Below are positions 30,593 to 40,561 of a DNA stretch of 64,000 bases, one piece after another (the first letter of the stretch is position 1; each line of letters starts with the position of its first letter). Below the pieces are notes generated by a model, which did no database searches, was not told the DNA's origin, and saw nothing but the letters and a program-made list of their open reading frames with translations. The position numbers were made by a program, and so were the translations under genes. Source of the DNA: Pegoplata infirma (Eukaryota > Arthropoda > Insecta > Diptera > Anthomyiidae); NCBI GenBank assembly GCA_963921195.1, contig OY992540.1, positions 175,989,896-176,053,895 on the forward strand. The letters are read 5' to 3'.

Positions 30593-31262
30593 TCGAAAAA
30601 GATCAATTGTAATTCGAAGATTCTATTTGTAATTCGAAAATTCCATTTGTAATTCGAAGATTCCATTTGTAATTCGAAGATTCCATTTGTAATTCGAATA
30701 CTCCAATTGTAATTCGAAGATTCCATTTGTAATTCGAAGATTCCAATTGTAATTCGAAAAAGATCAATTGTAATTCGAAAAAGATCAATTGTAATTCGTA
30801 AAAGATAAATTGTAATTCGTAAAAGATCAATTGTAATTCGTAAAAGATCAATTGTAATTCGAAGATTCCAATTGTAATTCGAAAAATATTAATGGAAATG
30901 CAGTTGATATTTTTCGAATTACAATTGCAATCTTTGAATTACAATTGATCTTTTACGAATTACAATTGATTTTTTACGAATTACAATTGATCTTTTTCGA
31001 ATTACAATTGATCTTTTTCGAATTACAATTGATCTTTTTCGAATTACAATTGGAATCTTCGAATTACAAATGGAATCTTCGAATTACAAATGGAATCTTC
31101 GAATTATAATTGGAGTATTCGAATTACAAATGGAATCTTCGAATTACAAATGGAATCTTCGAATTACAAATGGAATCTTCGAATTACAAATGGAATTTTC
31201 GAATTACAAATAGAATCTTCGAATTACAATTGATCTTTTTCGAATTACATCTGTAAATGGTG
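30593..31262. repeat. 21-bp satellite (TTGTAATTCGAAGATTCCA)n as a large inverted repeat
   Basis: About 13 units run in one direction (30597-30880) and about 15 in the other (30910-31250) around TTAATGGAAATGCAGTTGAT. The two outermost units are joined to CTACACCATTTACAGATGTA and its reverse complement, so a piece of the RTE gene start is part of the palindrome. Unit types (AAAAAGATC, AGATTCCA) come in matching order in both arms. A minus-strand frame IFYELQL... is only the translated satellite, because 21 bp is 7 codons. Confidence 0.9.
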
Positions 31263-31458
31263 TAGTTTACCAGTGAGCTGCTTGGGAAATTCTGCAGGGG
31301 AATCGCTTCTTGCTATTCCCAAGTGAATAGCAGGCAGAGAGCTTTCCATACCGAGGTACACCCCTGAGAAAGACCCCATTCCCCAAATATATTGAAGTAA
31401 TTAAAAAACCAAAACTTCAAACCAGTTTTTAAAAAAATAAATATTCGAGAATTATTTT
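31263..31458. other. Possible upstream RTE sequence
   Basis: GTTTACCAGTGAGCTGCTTG through GACCCCATTCCCCAAATA is richer in G+C and could be the 5' part of the RTE element, because it follows the inverted copy of the gene start. No frame is readable. Confidence 0.3.
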
Positions 31459-31466
31459 CTTGAAAC

Positions 31467-31982
31467 TAGAGTCCGACCGAATATTCGGTTTCGGTCTCGG
31501 TTTCGGCCGAATAATGGGGTTTCGGCCTCTATTCGGTATTCGGCAAAATTTTGGCCAAATATTAGCCGAAACCGAAACTTTTTGGTATTTTAAAAAATAT
31601 GTAAAAATATCGCTGAATTTTTTGATTTCGTATTTCATTACACTTGCTTCAGTTCAATTGAAGAAAATGTTACAAGTTTATGCAATAAAACTGTTTCAGT
31701 TCAAAAATTATTTTCTCCTAATCTGCATATGAAATATACAATTTTTTTGTAAGTTTTTTAAAAAACATATTTTTTTTTCAAAAATACAACAATTCCTATG
31801 GATTAAAAGCATTATATGCTGTATATTAATCTTTAACAACTTTTTAATAATTTTATTCATGCCAGGCGGTAATTTTTTGTAAGTTTCGGTTTCGGTTCGG
31901 TTTCGGCCGAATATTACTTTTTCGGCTGAATATTCGGTTCGGTTTCGGTTCGGCCTCGAAAACTGGTTTCGGTCGGACTCTA
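31467..31982. mobile_element. TTCGG-rich hAT-type element, copy 1 (TAGAGTCCGACCGAA ends)
   Basis: The ends are TAGAGTCCGACCGAATATTC and TTTCGGTCGGACTCTA, with 8-bp duplication CTTGAAAC (31459-31466, 31983-31990). GGTTTCGG and GGCCGAATA repeats fill both ends. It is 516 bp long. A relative is at 48057-48550. It fits hAT by TSD length and TAG-type TIR. Confidence 0.88.
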
Positions 31983-31990
31983 CTTGAAAC

Positions 31991-32630
31991 AATTAACCCA
32001 ATTATTCTGTTAAGTCATTTTTGCATAAAATTCTCTGAGTTTAGTGCACTCTCGTAGCATCAAAAGCAATTACACTATTGTTTTCTTTCACATTTATTTT
32101 AAAAACTTAATTATCTTTCAAAAAATCTGTCTTTAATAACAATTTGTGACAATTTAATTTTTTTGATTTTTGTCCATGGGAAGAAACATAGTGCCCTACT
32201 CAAATTCATTTGTATTCAAATTTTGTTGGCCATTGTGCATATATTTTTTTAATATTCCATCAAAGTTTTGTTATTTTTAAGATCCTCACAAAAAAACTGG
32301 TATTTAAAGGCCTTACATTTTTCTCCTAGTTAACATTTTTCCCCTCCCTAGAAAGTATAAATGTATATATTTTTATATAAAAAAAAATACATTAAAAATT
32401 TATTAAAATTTTATTTTTTTTACTCAAAATAAAATATTTCTATTAAAATTTGTAAGCAATTTTAGTTTTACGTTAGAAAAATTATTATCACTTAAAAAGT
32501 TCTTTTCTACTCAAATTCATTTGTATTCAAAATTTTTGGGCATTGTGGAGGATTTTAATGGATTCGATGAAGTCAAATTTATTTTTATCAGGTTTGTTTA
32601 ATTTTTATTAATAATAAAAATTAGTTATTT
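31991..32630. other. Unassigned stretch with a direct repeat
   Basis: CTACTCAAATTCATTTGTAT followed by TCAAATTTTGTTGGCCATTG at about 32195 recurs as TCAAAATTTTTGGGCATTG at about 32507, so two copies lie about 312 bp apart. I see no gene. Confidence 0.5.
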
Positions 32631-32799
32631 CCCAGTAAAAACTTCTATTACCAAGTAATGGGGGTTTCGCCTTAAAATAGATGGTGGTATCTAGTTACTA
32701 GGTTGGTGAAACACTCATTATTTTAACATGGCGATGTCATTGGAGTAATGACCGCATACCGACTCGCTTACGAGAATGCTACTGAAAGACTACATACAT

Positions 32800-32990
32800 T
32801 AGTACCACAAATAATGAGCTACAAGTAGCCCAAAAATAACTCGTTACCCACTCCTTACAAAAATGCTACCAAATAACAGCATACATTAGTCCTAAAAATA
32901 AGTAGCTACCAGTAGCCCAAAAATAACTCGTTGCCTACTCCTTACAAAAATGCTACCAAATAGCAGCATACATTAGTCCTAAAAATTGGC
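32800..32990. repeat. Two tandem about 92-bp units
   Basis: AGTAGCCCAAAAATAACTCG TT...CTACCAAATA.CAGCATACAT occurs at about 32825-32912 and 32916-33000 with few differences (TACCCACTCC against TGCCTACTCC). Confidence 0.75.
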
Positions 32991-33406
32991 CGTCTTTCCT
33001 CAGCAAGGATTGCTTCAAAAGTAAAATGTTCGCTTCATGCCTATTCGTTAGGATGAGAAAGTTCATGTTAAAAGCGGTTATTTCAAGAGAAACCAAGCGG
33101 GAACATTTCTACAATCTAAATGTTAGAAAAGCCAATGGAACCAATGTTTACGTTGATACCCATCCCTCCAAATGTTTGATTGTAAAATTCAAATAATAAA
33201 AGGACCGAAAATATATCTTGGAACATCGTAGCAAGTGACATTTGGCTGCTTAGGGCAGGACTAATAACAAATTTACAGAAGCGACTGCTGCTCAGCCCAT
33301 GGAAACCGCATTAAACACCATCTTAAATTTTAGTCTATATAAGAGTGAGTAAGTTTTTAAGGGAAATACTGTCTATGATGGTTTTTTACCTTTAAACCGG
33401 TTTTTA

Positions 33407-34009
33407 CACTCAAAATAAATTCTCTGTCCAATCAGCAGAAAAATCTGCTGAAAATACACCCATTTTGAGCCATATGAGAAATCTGCTGATTTTAGCAGAC
33501 ACGGTTTGCTAAATATCTGTCATAAGAGGTGAATAAAGGAGCCAGCATCGAACTCGCCACCTTCCGATTTGAAAATACACTTCTTAACCACTAGGCTACG
33601 GAAGCTTATACTTTTATCTGGCGTTTTAGTTATTAAACATGTGTGTTGTTCGACAGCAGAGAAATCTGATTTTAGCAGAAATATCTGCTGATTTTAGCAG
33701 AAAAATCTGCTGATTTTAGCAGAACAATCTGCTGATTTCAGCAGAACAATCTGCTGATTTCAGCAGAGCAGTCTGCTGACAATCTGTTCTGCTTTTTTTT
33801 TTATATAAAAAAAATTCTTGAAAAAATAATGAAATTCAGCAAACAAAATCAGTATAAACATAGTAAAATGTCTGTTATTTTCTTAAACTGAATGACAGAG
33901 ATTTTACTAAAAATATCCTTCTCAGCAGAACAATCTGCTAAAAGATTGCTAATTTAAATTGAAAGTCGTTTTACAGATTTTTTGATTTTTTGAGTTTTTC
34001 TTCTGATTG
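33407..34009. mobile_element. Element Q (CACTCAAAATAAATTCTCTG end), rich in AATCTGCTGA repeats
   Basis: TA flanks both ends (33405-33406, 34010-34011). The left end is CACTCAAAATAAATTC and the right end TTTTTCTTCTGATTG. The interior has a 21-22 bp repeat (TTTTAGCAGAAAAATCTGCTGA)-like at 33660-33790, in which each unit is itself palindromic. A right-end relative is at 52470-52612 and a left-end relative at 61793-61980. Non-autonomous. Confidence 0.7.
33538..33607 (-). ncRNA. tRNA-like sequence, probably the head of a SINE
   Basis: On the minus strand GCTTCCGTAGCCTAGTGGTT is followed by AAGAAGTG, giving a good A box (TAGCCTAGTGGTTAAG at 33598-33583). GAGTTCGATGC (33555-33545) is a usable B box, and the spacing is right for a tRNA-derived promoter. 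The acceptor arms (GCTTCCG against GGCTCC) no longer pair, so it is not a working tRNA gene. I could not place a tail or a duplication. Confidence 0.55.
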
Positions 34010-34423
34010 TACATACTTTAAACAACAAGGCAAACAAATGAGTTAAATTAATATTTGGAAAACGCCCAAAAATTTATAGAAAAACAATTACAATTTAGAA
34101 AAAGTCAATTAAAATTCAAAAAACTTCAATAGAAGTTATGTAAAGACTAATTAAGGCTGATAAATCACTATCAAGTGTCAGCTAGATCCAGGTTTTTAAA
34201 TATCAATTTGGTTTTCTATACTTTAATTTGCCTGTTCCCAATTTTAATCAGAATTCCTGAATTCAATTTTCTGTTAACGGAGTTTAATTAGAAAAAGTAG
34301 AGAAATTTTAATCTTTTTTAAGCTAAATGTGCAAGTTCTTTTTAAATTTTCTTTAGCATTTTTTAATTTAAATAAAAAAAAAATATTTGGACAACTTATC
34401 AAATATTTTAAATCGTATTTACC

Positions 34424-34590
34424 AGTAACCGGTTCTGTATGAGGCTATCGGTAACTCATTATTTGTTAATAAGAAGTAACCGGTCCTGTATGAGGTTATC
34501 GGTAACTCATTATTTGTTAATTAAAAGTAACCGGTTCTATATGAGGTTATCGGTAACTCAATATTTGTTAACAAGAAGTAATCGAGCAGG
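34424..34590. repeat. Three tandem 51-bp units
   Basis: AGTAACCGGTTCTGTATGAG starts at 34424, 34475 and 34526, each followed by GGTTATCGGTAACTCATTAT. A partial fourth unit (AGTAATCGAGCAGG) starts at 34577. Confidence 0.9.
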
Positions 34591-34721
34591 TAACGAGTCC
34601 TAATTACATAGAATGCAGGCGGTAATGGGGACTTATTACCAAGTTTTTACTGGGTTATTCGACCTTTAATTGTGCAATGAAATAATGTTTATTTTAGTTC
34701 GAGGCCAATTTCCCCATTGTG

Positions 34722-35258
34722 AATTAACATAACGCTCCGGCTCCACCAACATAAAATTGTAGATAACATAAGAGATAACGTCGGCAGAATTTTTTTTGTA
34801 TTTTCATTTATTGTTAAAGGGTGGTGTAATCGTAATTTATGTTATTTTTTTCATTTTTTTCAGGAATTCGTTGATGAAGGTCGTTTGGATTTTATTTTTT
34901 ATTTATTTTTTTAATACATATAACACACTTTTTTTTAATTAAAAAGCTTAAATTTAACATTATTAAGTTACTTTCTTTCAAAAAACAACATTTATTATTA
35001 ATAAAGTGAATGTTTTTTGCGTATTTGTATTTTTCCAAAATGTCGGCATCAACAAACTCATGAATTTGACGTTTCTTATGTTAACATAATTGTTAAGAAA
35101 TATGTTTGGAGAACTATGTTAACATTTATTTCCAACACAAATATGTATAACATTTGACTATGGCACACGAGAAATAACACAATTTTGACGTATGTCGGAA
35201 TAAATGTCCACATAATTATAGAAGGTGGAGCCAGTGGGTAACAAGTACTTATGTTAAC
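34722..35258. mobile_element. Possible TIR element around GGCTCCACC
   Basis: The left part TTAACATAACGCTCCGGCTC then CACCAACATAA is roughly the reverse complement of the right part GGTGGAGCCAGTGGGTAACA then AGTACTTATGTTAACTC. GTTAACAT motifs recur inside (35077-35130). The match is imperfect and no duplication is certain. Confidence 0.4.
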
Positions 35259-36122
35259 TCTACACGCAAAAAAAAAAAATCTGTGTCAGATTGAGCAATC
35301 CTACTTGGTAAAATTTTTTTCATACAAAAAAAAAAATTTACCAAATTTTTGTTAAAATTATGATTGTCGATGTTAAAGTAATATAATTATTTTTTTATGT
35401 AAAATAACCAAGTAGCTTGCACAATAACGCAAATTACTTGCACAAAAATTTATCGAAAGAAAACAACAACAAAAAAACAAATACAGACCGCCATTTTCAT
35501 TTTGTATTTTTGTGTGCGTTGTTCGTTTATTTTTTGTGTTATAAAAACGTAAAAAGGAAATTGATAAATAAAATAAAATAAATTAATAAATAAAAATAAA
35601 TAATTAGTTTTTTAAAAGATAAATAAATGTACACACAAAAAAAACTTGTGTCGGAGTGAGCAAAAATCTGGCATAATTTTACCAAAAATATGCTAAAACT
35701 ACAACCGACGAAGTAGTTTTCGTAATTTAGCCAAAACACTTAGTATGTAAAAAATTTTGAAGAAAATGTTAATGCTATTTACGCAAAAACTTGGTAAAAT
35801 AACCAAAATAAATATGGTGAAATATACCAAAATTATTAGAAAAGGTGACTAAAAATAATGCTAAAAATTACCACATTTATGCTAAAATAATTTTTCTATA
35901 AAATTTTTGTAAAAATTTGTATATTTGTTGAATTTAAAATTTTCACAGAATAAATCAATATTAATATAATAAATGTTGTGTAGGATTTTATTTACCACCG
36001 ACCAACTGACCCTTTATGTACAATTTTCTCCAGTGACTGCTGCCTACGCTTTTTCTTGAAGTGAAGGATCCGCTATAGCTTCGCGAATTTATTTAAAAGC
36101 ATCCTGTAAAAATAGAAAATTA

Positions 36123-36305
36123 TTTTTTATTTTATTAAGAATTACCATATAATTACAAATTATATACTAATTTTACCTAACCGAGAACTGGTAACAATGA
36201 CCTTCGTCTCGTTGTGCGAATCAGACCAAGGCCTCTGGTGGGAATCGAACCCACGACCCCCAGACTGATAGGCTAGCACGCTACCAACTAGCCTACTGGG
36301 GCGCC
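36123..36305 (-). mobile_element. tRNA-derived SINE
   Basis: On the minus strand the head is GGCGCCCCAGTAGGCTAGTT then GGTAGCGTGCTAGCC (A box, 36290-36276) and GGGTTCGATTCC (B box, 36252-36241). A non-tRNA body follows (CAACGAGACGAAGGTCATTG) and an A/T-rich tail (AATAAAATAAAAAATA). TAGAAAATTA is duplicated on both sides (36113-36122, 36306-36315). The 183-bp size, pol III boxes and 10-bp TSD make a SINE call firm. The tRNA of origin is not clear. Confidence 0.88.
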
Positions 36306-36359
36306 TAGAAAATTAATAAATAAATAAATGTAAGATATAAAAATGCTAAAGTTAATTTT

Positions 36360-36900
36360 GCTGTCATAACTTAAAACACCATTCATTTAGCAAAACCAAT
36401 GGAGTCCCAGACGTATGTTTCGATGAATTACAAATGGAATGATAAAGTGAGTATACCCCCATTCCGAAGACACTAATAAGGTTTAATAGATTTTTAGTTA
36501 AAAATTAGTGTTTGGAAATAAAATTCTATTTTTACAGGGTACTGGTAAATAAATTTTCGAAGCTATGGGGAATCCTTCACTACAATAAAGAGCGTGGGCA
36601 CCAGTCCTGCCTTTAGTTATAAAATTAAAATCTAAAAACTCATTTATATAGCAAAGCCAATGGAGTCCAGACCTGTTTTGATGAGTTAAAAATGGAATGA
36701 CAAAAAGTAAGTGTTCCTCCATACCAAGAGACCAATGGGGTTAACTAGTTTTTTAAATTAAAAATTTGTGTTTTGTAATAATTTTCTATTTTTACAGGAT
36801 GCTTTTAAATAAATTTGTGAAGCTATAGCGGATCCTTCACTTCAAGAAAAGGCGTGGGCAGCAGTCACTGGAGAAATTTGTACAAAAAGGGTCAGTTGGT
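36360..36900 (+). pseudogene. Two tandem exon-intron-exon remnants in element C copy 3
   Basis: Type-1 unit: exon 1 ends GAATGATAAA and the donor GTGAGTATAC starts at 36446. Type-2 unit: exon 1 ends GACAAAAA and the donor GTAAGTGTTC follows at about 36707. Both have CTATTTTTACAG acceptors. The type-2 second exon gives AIADPSLQEKAWAAVTGEIC then TKRVSWS, the best preserved version in the window. The same in-frame stop after DAFK is present as in copy 1. Confidence 0.6.
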
Positions 36901-37268
36901 CGGTGGTAAATTAAATCCTACACAACATTTATTATATTAATATGGATTTATTGTGTAAAAATTTTAAATTCAACAAATATACAATTTTTTTACAAAAATT
37001 TAATAAAAAAATTATTTTTGCATAAATGTGGTAATTTTTAGCATTGTTTTAGTCACCTTTTCAAATCATTTTGGTATATTTCACCTATTTCTTTTGGTAT
37101 ATTTTACCAAGTTTTTGCTTAAATAGCATTAGCATTTTCTTCAAAATTTTTAACATAAGCGTTTTGGCTAAATTGCGAAAACTACTTCGTCGGTTGTAGT
37201 TTTAGCATATTTTTGGTAAAATAATGCCAGATTTTTGCTCATTCCGACACAGATTTTTTTTGCGTGTA

Positions 37269-38216
37269 CTTTCTTTATTAGGATATTCTCCTATTAAATA
37301 CTCGACAGAGTTTCTTGCTTTCAAAAAATTTGGCAATTTTCAGGAATGAATTGACGATCGTTTCAGGGGATTTCCAGTTCCCCCATCATCAGAATTCTTT
37401 AGAAAATTAGGTAATACTGTTAGTGTCCGAATCAAATATTCATATTCGTATTTATTTCAACCTAATGAGAAAGAAATAAAGAAGAACAATGATTTCGAAA
37501 TTTGACCAGTATACCAAACCAAATACAATTGAAAGCATGTTGATCTGCAAGTATGCCGTCGGCATATGTGCTATGCAGTTTTTTGTTTTTGCTTCAAATA
37601 GAAGACAAAAATAATAATAACCCTACTCTTAGTCAAGGTTGCCATTTTCCGGCTAGATCTAGCAGTTTTATTTTCATCTACCCAAAAAAAAATGGCTAGC
37701 CATTTTTATATGAACTTTTTTTTATATGAACTTTTTTTTGAAAATACGACGCTAAATTTTTAATAAAATAACGCAATTTTTACAATACTTATAAAAAAAC
37801 TCGTATTGTGCAATAGGGTGGGTCGTTTTGTCACTTTTTTGTCGGATCGAAACGCTATACCCGGCAAAAGTTGTCTACCCAGATGGGTATTACAGATATG
37901 AATTTTTTGGAAATCGGTTGATATCTTCTGCTCTCAGAATGGGCTTAATGTTTCGAAATTTCGGCTAAAAATCACAAAATGCCAATTATAGAGGCTCGAA
38001 AAAGCGGTTATTTTTTTTTTTTTGGTAAAGATATGTTATTTTAAACGTAAACTCCATTTTAGGCATCAAAATGCAGTTTTAACCCCTCCCGGAGGTCCAG
38101 GGAATACCCCCAATATCCAAAGAGGATGTGAATTTCGGCTAAAAATAGATAGTTATTGTGGTTCGAAAAAGTTCTTAAAATGCTATTTTTAACGATACCT
38201 CCCCACCAGCAACGTA
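37269..38216. other. Unassigned stretch; start of another TAGGGTGG-type element
   Basis: ATAGGGTGGGTCGTTTTGTC near 37813 looks like the outer end of a hAT-like repeat, but no matching far end was found. TTTCGGCTAAAAATCACAAA (37965) is repeated as TTTCGGCTAAAAATAGATAG (38132). I see no gene. Confidence 0.45.
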
Positions 38217-38729
38217 TCCAGGATTTTGAAAACGGGGGGGCACAACTACCATAATTTTTTCGTCATCGCCTATTTATTTTTAACTAGTACCCCCCCTCCT
38301 CACGATTTTATCTTTATTATTATAAAACAAAAATGTCTTTTAATACAGATTTTTAAAAAATTTCTAGAAATCTCGAAAGTCTTTTACATGAAAAATGTTT
38401 CAATCTACGAATTTTCATTTGAAAAACAAAATTTTAGATGGAAATAATGTCTGACAAATTACACTGTGCAACAAATTTTCGGTCATCGCTTTGAGCCTCA
38501 ATGCCTTCAACGCCATATGAAAGTAGACCATCAAATGGACAAAATCACCAAAGGGTTTTGCAAAGTCAGTTCGGATTTCTTTTTTATAGCCCACTGAAGT
38601 TTTCATTTTTTTATCAAAGGCGTTTGGAAAATGTCAAAAATAATACAATAAAAACACATCTGAGCTTCAAAATATGGTTTGATGTCTTCAGTGAAATTGT
38701 ATGGCGGTTCTTTTCTTAGAACATTTTAA

Positions 38730-40561
38730 CCCTCTAACTGCCATTTTAAGGGGTCATTTTAGTCCTTTTTCAACAACTAAACACAGAAGTCTAATAAGAC
38801 GTCCATTTAGAGGGTTAAAATGTTCTACAAATATTTTCCTCATAAAATTTCACTAGGGGTTGTCAAATGTTCTAAGTTTGTGCGATATACGCAAAATGCT
38901 TAAAAAGGGTCAAGTATAAACAATCAATGTTTGTTACTTTTTTTTACCAAAGCAGTGTTAAAAAATATCGATAAAAAAACAGTGCAAATATACTTCTGAG
39001 CTAAAAATGATGTTCTGATGTGTGTTTTAAAATTTTATGATGATTCTTTTCTTTGACAAAATTAACACTCTACCACCCGCTTTAAGGGGTCATTTTTGTC
39101 CTTTTTTTAAAAGAAATACAAAAAAGCCTATAAAAAGGCAGTTAGAGGGTTAAAATGTTCTACAAATATTTTCTGCATCAAATTTTACTGGGGGTCGTCA
39201 AAGCCAAAAAATACATTAGGACTATGTAAAATGCTAAAAAAAGTAAAGTTGTAAAATTTGCACAATCAATTTTTTTTATGTTCTACACAAATTTTAATAC
39301 TTTAAAATTATACATTTTTTACATTTTCTACAGCAAGGTGATTAATTTTTTTTAATATAAATTTAATGAAATTGAATAATAAAATAATAATTTAATAATT
39401 TTTCCACATGTAACAAAAAAAGATGTTGTATTATATGGTTCGAGGTCTTTTCGATAATGATGGCAGCTGAAAAATTAGGTTATCATCACTCTCTTTTTTT
39501 GATTCTGAATCAAACTGTCTCTATTTTATTAAAAAAAATAATAAATGTTGCTGTTTTACCTTCTTTTTGGCTTCACTAAATCAAATTTTCCATTTATGTT
39601 TTTTTGTATTCAACGTTTAAAAGGATTCAACCTTACAATAGAAAAAAAATATATTTAAAATCAGCTTTTAATTTTATTTCCATACAAATTGTTTTTGTTT
39701 TTAAAATCGACTTTCAAAAACTGTATTGAAAATTTTAAATTTGAAATAAAACTTTTGTAAAAATAGACTTTTTGTTTTCTTGTGGTAAGGGCCATTGATT
39801 TTAACACATCGTAGTTTTCTTTTGTTTCAATGCTGTATGCTATTGGTATTGATGGTTTGGTGTTATTTTAATGGAGCAGTACTGCTTTTAAACTGTAACA
39901 ACCAAATTTACCGAGACGTTTTTGGCCAATAAAACCAAAATAATTTTTGTTATATGCTTTTTGCACTTAAGCAAAACGATTTTATATTTATAAAACTTTT
40001 TTTTTTATATTTCGGCCCAAAAAAAAAATTAAAAAAAAATTGAATATGTACTTTAAAATTTTTAAGCACTTTCTTTATGCTGGACGAACTTTCTCTCTTA
40101 GTGCCCTAGTAAAATGTGACGCAGGAAATATTTGTAAAACATTTTAACCCTCTAACTGCCTTTTTTATAGACTTTTTTGTATTTATTTTAAAAAATGACA
40201 AAATGACCCCTTAAAACTGGAGCTAGAGGGTTAATTTGGTCAAAGAAAAGAATCATCATAAAATTTTATAAAACACATCAGAACATCATTTTAAGCTCAA
40301 AAGTATATTTGCACTGTTTTTTGTCGATATTTGTTAACACTGCTTTGGTAAAAAAAAGTAACTCACATTGATTGTTAATACTTGACCCTTTTTAAGCATT
40401 TTGCGCATGTCGCACAAACTTTGACCATTTGATAACCCCTAGTGAAATTTTATGAAATATTTTTAGAACATTTTAACCCTCTAAATGGACGTTTTATTAG
40501 ACTTCTGTGTTTAGTTTTTGAAAAAGGACTAAAATGACCCCTTAAATTGGCAGTTAGAGGG
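38730..40561. mobile_element. Four 83-85 bp mini-elements with TTAA (CCCTCTAACTGCC ends)
   Basis: 38730-38814, 39066-39149, 40148-40230 and 40477-40561 each lie between TTAA and TTAA. They start CCCTCTAACTGCC (or ACTCTACCACCCG) and end GGCAGTTAGAGGG or close to it. All contain TTAAGGGGTCATTTTAGTCC-type sequence. The TTAA target and CCC start fit piggyBac-type MITEs. They occupy mirror positions in the palindrome's arms, so they predate the inverted duplication. Confidence 0.75.
39631..39793 (-). mobile_element. CCCTTACCACAAG MITE, copy 2
   Basis: In reverse it reads GGCCCTTACCACAAGAAAAC then AAAAAGTCTATTTTTACAAA..., closely matching 10222-10395 from end to end. Its inner end has decayed to CCTTACAATAGAAA. 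Confidence 0.8.

Larger units (their letters stand above)
27374..30600 (-). pseudogene. RTE-type retrotransposon endonuclease, split by later insertions
   Basis: Minus-strand pieces form one endonuclease (exonuclease-endonuclease-phosphatase fold). 30592-30485 encodes ELLAAEAERLHRDLDIVGLS then ETRWNGSGE. 28003-27988 gives HKDSKGNTL. 27885-27440 gives GLPNDNDRHIRGVGIYIRK...VYAPTDDSD...MGDFNAQLGSD...ICGTVF, and after a frameshift about 27420-27374 gives ENQIDHICVSR. ETRW, GDFN and QIDH carry the catalytic residues. The family is RTE-like (the 'craniofacial development protein 2-like' proteins of insect annotations). It is broken by inserts at 27899-27974 and 28012-30484 and has no reverse transcriptase. 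Confidence 0.8.
32631..34654. mobile_element. 2-kb TIR element (CCCAGTAAAAACTT ends)
   Basis: The left end is CCCAGTAAAAACTTCTATTA then CCAAGTAATGGGG. The right end is CCATTACCGCC in reverse, closing with AAGTTTTTACTGGG. Comparison with the undisturbed copy of its target at 27899-27974 (GTTATTTATTCGACC) shows that this segment is inserted with a 2-bp (TT) or ambiguous duplication. The interior has two sets of tandem repeats and the nested element at 33407-34009. Superfamily undetermined. Confidence 0.7.
35263..37266 (+). mobile_element. Element C, copy 3, with an internal inverted part-copy
   Basis: The ends are CACGCAAAAAAAAAAAATC and CACAGATTTTTTTTGCGTG, with TA on both sides (35261-35262, 37267-37268). 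After about 370 bp a reversed right-end piece of C (35632-36122, starting CACACAAAAAAAACTTGTGT after TA) is inserted. A SINE follows, and then the forward copy resumes at AAATAAATAAATGTAAGAT. Exon units of both types follow at about 36360-36900, with intact GTGAGT/GTAAGT donors and TTTTTACAG acceptors. Confidence 0.85.

Noticed and set aside
30603..30851. 82-codon minus-strand frame rich in IFYELQL repeats
   Set aside because: It is the translation of the 21-bp satellite (7 codons per unit), not a gene.
33538..33607. Functional tRNA gene
   Set aside because: The acceptor ends do not pair, and it sits inside a TIR element; a SINE head is more likely.
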